From the NCBI GenBank assembly GCA_964510525.1, contig CAZECE010000055.1, positions 1 through 32,069 on the forward strand: a DNA stretch of 32,069 bases. The letters run 5' to 3'. The notes under the pieces were generated by a model. That model saw only the letters and a program-made list of their open reading frames with translations. It had not been told where the DNA came from and did not search any database. This document shows positions 24,782 to 32,069 of the stretch, piece after piece; positions within the stretch are counted from its first letter, which is position 1, and each line of letters opens with the position of its first letter. A program made the position numbers and the translations under genes. Source of the DNA: CAZECE01 sp964510525. Lineage in GTDB: Bacteria > Pseudomonadota > Gammaproteobacteria > Pseudomonadales > JANQJO01.

Positions 24782-24863
24782 ACAGCCCTATGACCTTTTG
24801 GGCTAACAAACCCTTTCTCTAGTGTCTTTCTCCTCTTAAATCAGTTCGTTGTATACGGTGCTT
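24740..24863. repeat. Shared upstream segment, Rhs cassette copy 1
   Basis: From the Rhs-core DNA (ccaatcacagggtcataata...) through catgtaaagcaa and on to tttctctagtg-ctttctcc at about 24813-24833 and tacggtgc near 24854-24861. It aligns without gaps to 25830-25953 at an offset of 1090 bp. Similarity is near perfect inside the core end and partial beyond it. Confidence 0.75.
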
Positions 24864-24882
24864 ATATTCTGAAAAAATGAGC

Positions 24883-25287
24883 CTATGAATCATCTTCTGA
24901 AGGCATGGGATATAAATCTATATCCACTGAGGCACCAATTTTATACAGCCAAGTGATATCTTCCGACTCCAATCCCAGTGGTGGCCTATCTGAGAAATAA
25001 AGAACTACAGATAACTCAACATCATTACCTTCAATTGATGCAAACTTCTTAAAATTATCCTCAAAACCACTTACCAAAGACTTGATGCTCTCAATGTGCT
25101 CTTCCAATTCAGAGGCCTTTTCCACAGAAGAGTTTAGCAACCAGCCGTTTTCTTTTTCTTTGATTTTAGTACCTAACCGAACATCACCCACATTCCATGT
25201 GCGAGTACCAGATACGCCAACTCTCGACGTGATATCTTCTGAGTTCAAAGTATCACTTGTAACAACCAACCTCACGACTGTTTCCAT
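24883..25287 (-). CDS. DUF4279-type protein, candidate immunity for Rhs tip 2
   Basis: 134 aa. Opens TVVRLVVTSDTLNSEDITSR, then WNVGDVRLGTKIKEKENGWL, and ends SVDIDLYPMPSEDDS. This is the layout of DUF4279 proteins, small alpha/beta proteins often found beside polymorphic toxins. Good ribosome site: AGGAA nine bases before ATG 25287. It begins 11 bp after the stop of the second Rhs tip, the usual position for a cognate immunity gene. The C-terminus is acidic, opposite to the basic toxin tail. Confidence 0.8.
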   Translation of the reverse strand: METVVRLVVTSDTLNSEDITSRVGVSGTRTWNVGDVRLGTKIKEKENGWLLNSSVEKASELEEHIESIKSLVSGFEDNFKKFASIEGNDVELSVVLYFSDRPPLGLESEDITWLYKIGASVDIDLYPMPSEDDS

Positions 25288-25298
25288 AAATAGAATTC

Positions 25299-25871
25299 CT
25301 AAAAATCATTAATGTTCAAGCCTGTTGAGTCACCTGGACCATTACCTTTTTTGGGCTTCACAAACACTTCACCTTTCTTATCTTTGAATAAATCATATCT
25401 AGAACCTTTCTTCCTTGGTTTTAAATCATGAGGATGATAACCACCTTTCTCTAATCGCTTAATTTCTCCAGTAGTAAGTTTTTTATCCTGTGGCTTTTTA
25501 GGGTCAGGCTTCTGAGACTGGTTATCTTGCCCACCATCAGGCTGGCTCTGATTTGAATCATTACCATTCGAATCACTAAAGATAAGATTCTTATTTCTTT
25601 CTCCAAGGCTGTCATTGATGCTATCTCCTATTATCCCACCAATAGCCAGTCCACCAGCGGCAATTCCAAGACTTTTTACCAATGGTGGTATTGCTGGTGC
25701 GGCTAATACCAGAGGAAATTGGCCATCAGGGTCAAAGTACATGTAAGGGTTGTTGTTAGCGTAAGCATACCTATTAAACGATGCTGGATTCGCCTCGGTA
25801 AATTCCACAGGGTCCATCGACAAGAACCGACCAATCACAGGGTCATAATACCGAGCGCCCATGTAAAGCAA
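25299..25871 (-). CDS. Orphan Rhs C-terminal tip 2 with basic toxin domain
   Basis: Begins LYMGARYYDPVIGRFLSMDP like tip 1. Here the frame stays open upstream for about 30 codons but shows no start codon or rest of an Rhs protein. After the core remnant and a hydrophobic Gly-rich segment there is a Ser/Asp/Gln linker. The last 60 residues are strongly basic (TTGEIKRLEKGGYHPHDLKP through GNGPGDSTGLNINDF) and resemble the family I recall as polymorphic toxin type 33, of unproven activity. Probably a displaced tip that needs recombination with a full rhs gene for export. Confidence 0.78.
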   Translation of the reverse strand: MLYMGARYYDPVIGRFLSMDPVEFTEANPASFNRYAYANNNPYMYFDPDGQFPLVLAAPAIPPLVKSLGIAAGGLAIGGIIGDSINDSLGERNKNLIFSDSNGNDSNQSQPDGGQDNQSQKPDPKKPQDKKLTTGEIKRLEKGGYHPHDLKPRKKGSRYDLFKDKKGEVFVKPKKGNGPGDSTGLNINDF

Positions 25872-25953
25872 CCGCCAGTGCGTCTGTTCAGCCCTACCAA
25901 GGCTTTCTCTAGTGCTTTTCTCCGCTAAAAATAGCCACTTAAGTACGATGCAC
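25830..25953. repeat. Shared upstream segment, Rhs cassette copy 2
   Basis: Counterpart of 24740-24863: the Rhs-core end, catgtaaagcaa, tttctctagtgcttttctcc (25904-25923) and tacgatgc (25944-25951). In this copy the segment is in frame with the Rhs remnant and would read through as EKSTRESLGRAEQTHWRLLY. Confidence 0.75.
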
Positions 25954-25994
25954 TCATTATTCTAACAGACTATTCATAGCCCTCAACTGGTTGC

Positions 25995-26261
25995 TCATGA
26001 ATCAGTTGGAATGCTATCCGTATCGCTCAATCTGAACCACTGTCCACCATAAATCAACGGTGCTCGACTGTTCCTGTCTCCCATTACTCTGTCTGAAGCT
26101 TCGCTCAGCTCTCTGTCCAGTTGCTCATGTCTGTAGATGTATACTTGGCCATCCTCACATAACGCTGTCAATAAATAACTGGCCGCGTGGGTCTCGTTCC
26201 ATCCAGTCACGCAAGTTGAAATCTGTACTATCTTCTTACCATCGATGCTTTGTTCTTCCAT
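25995..26261 (-). CDS. Small hypothetical protein, 88 aa
   Basis: ATG 26261 preceded by AGGGA nine bases upstream. Contains KIVQISTCVTGWNETHAASY then LLTALCEDGQVYIY and GGQWFRLSD, consistent with a compact beta-rich fold. Family not recognised. Lies between the second Rhs tip and the HEPN-like gene, all on the minus strand. Confidence 0.6.
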   Translation of the reverse strand: MEEQSIDGKKIVQISTCVTGWNETHAASYLLTALCEDGQVYIYRHEQLDRELSEASDRVMGDRNSRAPLIYGGQWFRLSDTDSIPTDS

Positions 26262-26326
26262 GAATATGTCCCTAATTTTAACTTCGGCATTTTCACTCTA
26301 ATCCACAACCATGAATCTGGTAATTA

Positions 26327-26794
26327 CTAAAACTGAGATTCGTAACTTTTAATCTCATCACAAAGACTAGCTTCAACAGCATTTATGAGGTTTTCAATCT
26401 CATTTATTTGCCTTAGCAACCCTAGATAATCAAACGACTTTAAAGAAATCGGGTACGTATCATACTTATCTCCCTTCCACCTCATCACTTTTGGCTTATG
26501 AAATGAAATATCCGTGTGAGCAAGCTGGCTGTTCCTTAATTCTAAGAGTCTTTTGTGAACATGCTTGAGCGTTTTTGGTACATGTTGTTTTTCAGAGAGG
26601 GTGTGCTTGGGTATGTGAATCCCTTTATTAGAAACAAACGGACGCGCATACGTGACCGCTATATCACGCAACATGACAACTTTTATATCGTTCTTCCTAT
26701 ATCTTTTGAGCATCTTCAGAGTATGCCGAGCGGTATCCATATCAACCGAGTGCAACCTCAAAAAACAATATTTTTCAAAATCCTTTTCATTCAT
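26327..26794 (-). CDS. Hypothetical protein with HEPN-like R-x5-H motif
   Basis: 155 aa, predicted all-helical, basic N-terminal half. The central segment RLLELRNSQLAHTDISF has an Arg-Asn-x4-His spacing like that of HEPN RNases. Two helices flank it (TLKHVHKRLL and RQINEIENLINAVEAS), as in HEPN folds. HEPN proteins are frequent in toxin-antitoxin and abortive-infection systems; here no partner is evident. ATG 26794, no strong ribosome site. Immediately downstream of the integrase on the same strand. Confidence 0.6.
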   Translation of the reverse strand: MNEKDFEKYCFLRLHSVDMDTARHTLKMLKRYRKNDIKVVMLRDIAVTYARPFVSNKGIHIPKHTLSEKQHVPKTLKHVHKRLLELRNSQLAHTDISFHKPKVMRWKGDKYDTYPISLKSFDYLGLLRQINEIENLINAVEASLCDEIKSYESQF

Positions 26795-26842
26795 AACGGC
26801 TTCAAGTTAGCTAAACAAATCGAATGATACCTTCCCACGTAA

Positions 26843-27781
26843 TCAATTCCCACCACTCGGGTGCGTCCGCCGATGAACCTGCCTCAATTTCTCAATACTC
26901 ACCTTCGTATAAATCTGAGTCGTATTCAGCTCAGCGTGGCCGAGCATTGCTTGAATAAACCGGATGTCGCACTGATTATCAAGCATGTGAGTAGCGGCCG
27001 AATGACGTAGAGCATGGCAAGATGTACCGGCCTTACTGATACCCGCCTTCTTGATGTTCTGGCTCACCATGTCGCTGAGGTACCCCTTCGTCATTGGCTT
27101 ACCGAACTGATTCAGAAACAGTCGAGCCTTCTCCTGACCGAAACTATGGAAGGGTCGAACCTCATTTATGTACCGCTCTAGCCAATGAATAGCCCGCTTC
27201 CCAACTGGAAGTATCCGGTCTTTGCCACCTTTCCCCTGTTTGATAAATACCGTCTCACGATTCAGGTCGAGGTCATGCACTTCTAGACGGATGCATTCGA
27301 GCCTCCGTATCGCCGTTGAATAAAGTAACTCCAGTATCGCTCTATTTCTGATGCCAAAAGGCGTACCCACATTCGGCTGTTCAAGTAATTTATTCACTTC
27401 ATCAACCGTCAGTACCTGTTGTGGCAACGTCTGGCGTTCCTTTGGAAGGTCTATCTCAGAAAGTGGGTTGAACAGAATCACTTTCTTTCTGGCGAGATAT
27501 TTAAAGAACTGTTTAACCGCCGATAACAGGCTCCGCTGAAAGGCATGGCTCAAGGGCTTATCTGTGCCTTCTTTCTTGAAGTAATACAGGTGCCGCTGGT
27601 AACTCTCTATCACGTCCACATCGATTTGCTGAGGTGTGGTGAGGTCTCTAGTCTCGCACCAGCTAATGAACCTCCGAATCGACACTGTCCGGCCATACAC
27701 AGTCGCTTCACTGAAGTGTCGAATACGCATTGCCTCTTGGTATTCTTCTAGGTATGAGGTCATGGTGTTGTTATCGTTCAT
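26843..27781 (-). CDS. Tyrosine recombinase/integrase (XerC/D-like)
   Basis: 312 aa from ATG 27781, chosen because AGGAG lies seven bases upstream; a longer frame from 27868 lacks this. An N-terminal SAM-like DNA-binding domain covers about 8-100. The catalytic domain (about 122-305) has Arg159 (STAIRRLE), Lys184 (QGKGGKDR), His256 and Arg259 (HALRH), His282 (LGHAELNTT) and nucleophile Tyr291 (QIYTKV), so all active residues are present. It should cut and rejoin DNA at a specific att-type site. The primase-like gene starts upstream and the Rhs cassettes lie downstream, all on the minus strand, so it probably belongs to a mobile element. Confidence 0.93.
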   Translation of the reverse strand: MNDNNTMTSYLEEYQEAMRIRHFSEATVYGRTVSIRRFISWCETRDLTTPQQIDVDVIESYQRHLYYFKKEGTDKPLSHAFQRSLLSAVKQFFKYLARKKVILFNPLSEIDLPKERQTLPQQVLTVDEVNKLLEQPNVGTPFGIRNRAILELLYSTAIRRLECIRLEVHDLDLNRETVFIKQGKGGKDRILPVGKRAIHWLERYINEVRPFHSFGQEKARLFLNQFGKPMTKGYLSDMVSQNIKKAGISKAGTSCHALRHSAATHMLDNQCDIRFIQAMLGHAELNTTQIYTKVSIEKLRQVHRRTHPSGGN

Positions 27782-27931
27782 GGCGGTGCTCCTGTTGTTA
27801 TTATTTGGATGTACGATGCAAATTCCCGCTCTTCGCCTGTGTGCCATTTTCATTAAATACCAGACCACTCAGGCTAAGTGCTTGTTATTGAATTAGAAGT
27901 GCTGATTTCAGTACCCAGACACCCCCCAAAC

Positions 27932-30262
27932 TTAGGCCATACTCGACCCATACCGGTCAGACGGGTTCAGGTTCTTGGTATCGATGAGACCCATTAATTG
28001 CGCTTTCTGAGGTACGGATGCATCGCACAACAACTCGTACACTAGAGGATTACCATGGCCGCCAGAGTGGATATACAAATATTCGAGGTCGGTTAATCTT
28101 CCACAATGCGTTTTTAACTGGGCATCACTCCACTGAGTGAAATCTCTAATGTCTTTCCGGCTGAATCGGAAGTCAGAGTACAGAATCTCATCCCGCTGAC
28201 AGGCTTCCCGTACCATTTCCTGAATCAGATTTAACAGATTCCGCGTTTGCGGCGGCAACTCATCGAGTGACCGACCTAGCACCTCATGTGCAAGCTCATT
28301 CGCAATCCGGATATCATTGATTTGAACTTCGATGTACTCAATGGTCTCACCATTTCTGACCATTGTCTTAACTTCCCGCTGGTATTGATGCAAAAAAGCG
28401 ATGCTGTCGATAAGCGTGAGGTACTTCTCATGGTCTCTTCTGGCTCGAGTTCTAGTGCTCAAGAACGTCAACTGTTCAGCATACGGGTTGATGACCATCA
28501 GTGGCCGCAAGAGCCTTTGTGCATTCCGGTGCAACTGAACCCTATTGAGCTTTGCATTCGTCGCCTCTAAGCCTTGAAGCGTTCTCTTGAACCTCTGGTA
28601 GCCATGTATGGCCTCGGTTTGGCCTCTAGATTCATTTACCGTGAGTACCAAGCAACGATTTACCAACTCTTCATCGATATCAATGGAAGTGGTGGTCATT
28701 ATCAGCATCACTGGTCCCTCGACCTGGTAGGTTTTGGTAACGGTATCGCCAGAGTTCGCGTCTTTAGTGGTACTGGACAGTGAGACCCGCCCCTCGGACT
28801 GAAGCAATTTCAGACCATATGAGTTCCCAATACCATCCTCTTCTGAGATAGCCAGGACCTTCCGCCTCAGGCTGTCACGTCCCATGTAATACAGGCTTTG
28901 ACCTGTCATCGCTGAGTACTGAACACGGTCTTCATCTGGCATTAGCTCTAGAACCGCTTCCATCAGGCTGGATTTACCCGCCGCTGAAGTGCTTTGAATC
29001 AGGATTGCGAGTGGCCTTCTGAGTTTTCTAGACGATAAAGCGATGTAAGTGACGAGTTTATTCGTCTCTTCGCCGACAAGGCCACAAGTATCGAGGTCTT
29101 TCAGTATCTGTTGAAGCAAATCGGGTTGCTTTAATAAGGCCAGAGCCTGTTCTTGGTCAGATTGAGTCATTGGTTCTGGTTCAGTGGTCTCCTGAGTCTG
29201 GTCCAGTGTCTTATCGCGAATGCCCTCGAGCTTAGTGATGACCCGACCGATGTCCCTTTTAATGATATTTTCTTCGAGATTGAATTCTTCAGCGGTGGCT
29301 TTTATAAACTGATGGCGGTTTTTGGCGGCATAGAGGTCTAGGGTATCCACGAACATCCGGTCATTGGACTCAGCTGAGATATTCACCTTCAACACCTCAT
29401 AGGTTCGGTTGTTATCGAGACCTCGAACACGGTAATACTGCTCACCGAATTTAAAGATAATCTCTTTGCTCGTGACCCGCATGTTATCGGCATTGCTAGA
29501 ACCATTGAGGCTAGATTCAGCCTCTTTAACCAAGGCTTTCAGCGCCTCTGTACCGCCTTTTTGCAATACATCATTGGCGTCACAACCATTAGAAAAAGAC
29601 GCCACTGATACCGATATACCAGCCCCTGACATGCTCTTTTTGATTGACTCCGTGTCAGCCTTAACCGCTAATATCACGGCTTTGAAGCCAGCACCCTTGA
29701 TGTAATCTGGAATGAGCTGAGCATCCGGAACAGCAATCACATTCCTGAACCCTGACACCCAAAAACTCATCGCATCAAAAACCGAATCCGTCACTATCAG
29801 TGGGAACTCTTTACTGACCGCACTCGCATTTAAGATGCCACTCGATTTAATCGGCAATGTGAGGTGCTGAGCGGTTCCTTTCTTCAGCCGCTTGCCTAGC
29901 ACCTTACGACCATAGATTTGCACGAGCTGATTCTTGGCATCGAAGACCGGCACTGTTATCGAACCATTGAAGTGCTCATGGCCTGATTCTCTGAAGATAC
30001 CGAGCGTTTGAAGTTCCTCTCTGAGCTTACCTCCAGCCTTCGACTTTTTATCTGGCAACACTGAACTTAGAGTCCGATTGCTGTAGCCCACCCCGAAATG
30101 CTCTAGCATCTCAGCATCGTCGAACCCTCTAGACCTGAGGTACTCAATGGCTACAGGCGAAGATTTAAGCGCCTCCTGATAATAAGAGACCACTCGGTTT
30201 ATTGCTTCCTGAGAGCCCTCTGCGGCACTCTCACTGAATGTGATTTCATCGTTATTATTCAT
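27932..30262 (-). CDS. Toprim/AAA+ primase-helicase-like protein
   Basis: 776 aa. The N-terminal third resembles the DnaG catalytic-core arrangement: AIEYLRSRGFDDAEMLEHFG (39-58), then a Toprim-like segment IVTDSVFDAMSFWVSGF at 156-172. The usual catalytic Glu and DxD residues look altered, so primase activity is doubtful. The C-terminal half is an ATPase with Walker A STSAAGKSS (424-432) and Walker B-like VLAISEEDG (469-477), followed by DIDEELVNRCLVL. Such proteins are found on integrative elements and phage satellites for their replication. Divergent from the XRE regulator gene and 150 bp upstream of the integrase. Confidence 0.85.
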   Translation of the reverse strand: MNNNDEITFSESAAEGSQEAINRVVSYYQEALKSSPVAIEYLRSRGFDDAEMLEHFGVGYSNRTLSSVLPDKKSKAGGKLREELQTLGIFRESGHEHFNGSITVPVFDAKNQLVQIYGRKVLGKRLKKGTAQHLTLPIKSSGILNASAVSKEFPLIVTDSVFDAMSFWVSGFRNVIAVPDAQLIPDYIKGAGFKAVILAVKADTESIKKSMSGAGISVSVASFSNGCDANDVLQKGGTEALKALVKEAESSLNGSSNADNMRVTSKEIIFKFGEQYYRVRGLDNNRTYEVLKVNISAESNDRMFVDTLDLYAAKNRHQFIKATAEEFNLEENIIKRDIGRVITKLEGIRDKTLDQTQETTEPEPMTQSDQEQALALLKQPDLLQQILKDLDTCGLVGEETNKLVTYIALSSRKLRRPLAILIQSTSAAGKSSLMEAVLELMPDEDRVQYSAMTGQSLYYMGRDSLRRKVLAISEEDGIGNSYGLKLLQSEGRVSLSSTTKDANSGDTVTKTYQVEGPVMLIMTTTSIDIDEELVNRCLVLTVNESRGQTEAIHGYQRFKRTLQGLEATNAKLNRVQLHRNAQRLLRPLMVINPYAEQLTFLSTRTRARRDHEKYLTLIDSIAFLHQYQREVKTMVRNGETIEYIEVQINDIRIANELAHEVLGRSLDELPPQTRNLLNLIQEMVREACQRDEILYSDFRFSRKDIRDFTQWSDAQLKTHCGRLTDLEYLYIHSGGHGNPLVYELLCDASVPQKAQLMGLIDTKNLNPSDRYGSSMA

Positions 30263-30300
30263 GGCTTTATCTTTTTTACTGTATAACCTATTGTTATTAA

Positions 30301-30322
30301 ATATCTCAAAAATAGAGAATAT
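30301..30322. promoter_or_regulatory. Candidate operator, near-palindrome
   Basis: ATATCTC (30301-30307) and GAGAATAT (30315-30322) form an imperfect inverted repeat in the divergent promoter region between the primase-like gene and the XRE regulator. It is a plausible binding site for the regulator, but it is AT-rich and could occur by chance. Confidence 0.25.
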
Positions 30323-30425
30323 CGGTAAAACAACCCATTCTAAAGACGGATTCAGGCTAATAGAAGTCTTAAAAACGACCAGCTCTCTAGGTTAACTATC
30401 ACGGACGACAAAGGATATTCAGGTC

Positions 30426-30806
30426 ATGGCGACCATCAGACGAACCATCACTGATACTGAGAAACGGATTGCCGCTAAGTTAAAGGCAACGCGCAAAGAA
30501 CGCGGACTCACCCAGACTGGCCTTGCTGAGCTATTGAATGAAAGGCTCGAGAAGAATGTATATCAGTCCACCATAAACGATTTGGAATCTGGTATGGTCA
30601 GGCTTCATGGCGAGATGATTGTGGTACTCTGTGAGGTATTGAAGCTTGATGCGAATGAGTTGCTAGGTGTGCCGCCGATGGACCTGTTAACAGTTAACCC
30701 GAAATTGCTGGATGCTCAACGATTGCTGAGTCAGTTGAAACCGCAACAACGACGGCTAGTGATTGAGAATCTCGTTCAGGATATTAAGGATGTGCTGAAA
30801 GAGTGA
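30426..30806 (+). CDS. XRE-family transcriptional regulator
   Basis: 126 aa. A helix-turn-helix at about residues 15-65 (ERGLTQTGLAELLNERLEKN and YQSTINDLESG) is of the Cro/CI type. It is followed by a helical tail (LLSQLKPQQRRLVIENLVQD), probably for dimerisation. AAGGA lies ten bases before ATG 30426. Divergent from the primase-like gene, so it likely controls that promoter and its own. The next gene starts 8 bp after its stop, suggesting one operon with the two following genes. Confidence 0.9.
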   Translation: MATIRRTITDTEKRIAAKLKATRKERGLTQTGLAELLNERLEKNVYQSTINDLESGMVRLHGEMIVVLCEVLKLDANELLGVPPMDLLTVNPKLLDAQRLLSQLKPQQRRLVIENLVQDIKDVLKE

Positions 30807-30813
30807 AAAATAC

Positions 30814-31356
30814 ATGAAGAGAGAATACCTAAGATTGCTCCAACACCGAACCGCTTATCTTTCCATCGGAAAATCATCTTTGCGCAATCAAGGTGCACCT
30901 GGCGTTATTGCTGTATCCAGAGAATATTTACAAAATATGGAGCTTAAGAAGTTAGCGAAAATATCTTCAGAGAAATCTTTTAAAAAATACTTAGACGAGC
31001 ATACAAACAATTTAAAAAAAAGTTTTCCACAGAAAGCAAATAAGAACTGGGGAGCTGCACGAAAAGCCATAAATCTATTCCTTCGAGACTGTCTATACAA
31101 CTCTTATCTTTGCGATAAGTATAAAATTTCAGATTTAGAAAAATTGTTTGAGGTTCCACTCGATAGCTACGTGGCAAAAGAAATATACAGACTGCATTCT
31201 AAAGAGGTTCCTAGATGGAAATCAATAAAATCACTAACGCCCGAAATAAGCGCAAAATATCAAACAGCTGCGGCAAAAACCTCTACTAAAGAAAAAGTAT
31301 CACGCGTTCATCTGGATATAAAATATTGGCGAAATGGTAACTACACTGGTAAATAA
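30814..31356 (+). CDS. Conserved hypothetical protein, 180 aa
   Basis: ATG 30814, 8 bp after the regulator stop, so probably translationally coupled. Predicted helical and basic. The segment NWGAARKAINLFLRDCLYNS (residues 73-92), followed by LEKLFEVPLDSYVAKEIY, then VPRWKSIKSLTPEIS, and a C-terminal VSRVHLDIKYWRN, matches a pattern I recall from widespread single-domain proteins of unknown function. The regular motif spacing suggests a real conserved family, not a random frame. The function is unknown. The C-terminus is followed directly by a nuclease-like gene. Confidence 0.7.
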   Translation: MKREYLRLLQHRTAYLSIGKSSLRNQGAPGVIAVSREYLQNMELKKLAKISSEKSFKKYLDEHTNNLKKSFPQKANKNWGAARKAINLFLRDCLYNSYLCDKYKISDLEKLFEVPLDSYVAKEIYRLHSKEVPRWKSIKSLTPEISAKYQTAAAKTSTKEKVSRVHLDIKYWRNGNYTGK

Positions 31357-31381
31357 TTCAAGTGTAATTCGGTTGGTAATC

Positions 31382-31897
31382 ATGAAATATCACGAATATT
31401 CTAAAGAAATAAAAGAACCTGAATTTTTAAAAGCCCATGAAATTGCCAATGAGATATTTGAGTATATGTGTTTACCTGAGGTATCCAAGCAACTAAGTTC
31501 TACTCATCAAGTAAACGCCAAAAGCCATCAAATCCAAGACATCATATTGCCAAAATGTAATGAACTAGGGATGAGTAGCGAAAAAAAAGGGTTGTTCTCA
31601 ACTTACGCAACATCTCAACTTCGGCCAGATTACTACATTCAATTAAATAAATCGGGTCTCATTATGGAAGTTGAGCGTGGTAAAACCACCACGAATAATA
31701 TGGACCTACTAGACATTTGGAAATGTCATATTTGTAAGGAAGCTGACTATCTTCTACTGGTGGTTCCAGTAATCAGGCAAACCAATAATGGCGGCAAGAC
31801 CAAAATATTTGAGCATGTGGTTAAGCGCATTAGCTCATTCTTCGAACCAAAGAATTACGTCAATGTTAAAGGTTGCTTCATCATTGGTTACGAGTAA
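31382..31897 (+). CDS. PD-(D/E)xK nuclease-like protein
   Basis: 171 aa from ATG 31382; an in-frame ATG at 31334 would overlap the preceding gene by 23 bp. The core LRPDYYIQLNKSGLIMEVER followed by GK has the Pro-Asp, then hydrophobic strand with Glu-x-Glu, that is seen in diverged PD-(D/E)xK endonucleases. The Lys of the classic D/E-x-K is replaced, so activity is uncertain. The remainder is a mixed alpha/beta domain with YLLLVVPVIRQTN. It could be a restriction-like nuclease or a Holliday-junction-type enzyme. It forms a likely operon with the 180-aa gene and the regulator. Confidence 0.62.
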   Translation: MKYHEYSKEIKEPEFLKAHEIANEIFEYMCLPEVSKQLSSTHQVNAKSHQIQDIILPKCNELGMSSEKKGLFSTYATSQLRPDYYIQLNKSGLIMEVERGKTTTNNMDLLDIWKCHICKEADYLLLVVPVIRQTNNGGKTKIFEHVVKRISSFFEPKNYVNVKGCFIIGYE

Positions 31898-31963
31898 GAA
31901 AATAACTATTGCAAAACCAAATAGTCACTGTGAAATTAACTGACATTTATTAAGGAAGATATA

Positions 31964-32069
31964 ATGACGCTCATTGAAAAAATACTTTTTTTAATGCTAC
32001 TTTTCACATCCGCCAATAGTCAAGCCCAAGACATTTCGATTCAAAACGGTTTTATAACCGGTAATACTT
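31964..32069 (+). CDS. Secreted protein, 5' end only
   Basis: ATG 31964 with AAGGA eight bases upstream. The first 22 residues (MTLIEKILFLMLLFTSANSQ then AQ) form a Sec signal peptide. The visible mature start is DISIQNGFITGNT. The short N-G-F-x-T-G-N pattern resembles the N-terminus of Rap1a/Tai-type immunity proteins for type VI effectors, but only 13 mature residues are visible, so this is a weak suggestion. The gene runs off the right edge. Confidence 0.7.
   Translation, partial: MTLIEKILFLMLLFTSANSQAQDISIQNGFITGNT

Noticed and set aside
27805..27822. gtacgatgca near the integrase start matching the segment upstream of Rhs tip 2
   Set aside because: The match is only 10 bases and the flanks differ; too short to claim an attachment site.

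Overview
The window looks like accessory DNA from a Gram-negative, motile bacterium, most likely a gammaproteobacterium. The evidence is a flagellin, an orthodox membrane sensor kinase, outer-membrane-type lipoproteins, a REP-associated tyrosine transposase (RAYT) and Rhs-type toxin tips. No rRNA, tRNA or core housekeeping operon is present, so genus and species cannot be read from it. Base composition is uneven. The block around 5476-9745 and the integrase/primase block around 26843-30262 look richer in G+C than the AT-rich orphan genes between them, which suggests a mosaic.

Layout. (1) 1-2845: a minus-strand histidine kinase running off the left edge with a 15-bp tandem repeat coding TPESN units, divergent from a short, isolated flagellin gene. 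(2) 2866-5398: an effector-like pair, an ankyrin protein with an F-box-like N-terminus and a 244-aa protein with three related motifs, then an orphan ORF. (3) 5476-9745: a lipoprotein with a CARDB-like domain overlapping by 11 bp a membrane-anchored HEAT-repeat protein, probably a translationally coupled pair. (4) 9774-19534: mostly orphans. They are an exported protein, an acyltransferase that seems internally deleted, a SpoIIAA-like protein, a protein with W/G-rich repeats and a nuclear-localisation-like tail, a protein with a hydrophobic hairpin, a secreted 385-aa protein and a very large 827-aa protein. (5) 19535-22763: a RAYT gene with flanking GGGGTCA-type repeats, then a leucine-rich-repeat lipoprotein. 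(6) 22921-26794: orphan Rhs C-terminal tips, each followed by a candidate immunity gene and sharing about 100 bp of upstream sequence, plus small unknown genes. (7) 26843-31897: a tyrosine integrase, a Toprim/AAA primase-helicase-like protein, a divergent XRE regulator, and two co-directional genes, one nuclease-like. (8) 31964 to the right edge: the start of a secreted protein gene.

Two parts appear to work as systems. The Rhs tip cassettes look like a reservoir of toxin/immunity modules beside a recombinase. The 2866-19534 stretch holds several proteins with eukaryote-like or effector-like features (F-box-like plus ankyrin repeats, NLS-like tail, long coiled coil with basic and acidic tracts), which would suit a host-associated lifestyle. 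Both readings are inference from sequence patterns; no database search was possible.
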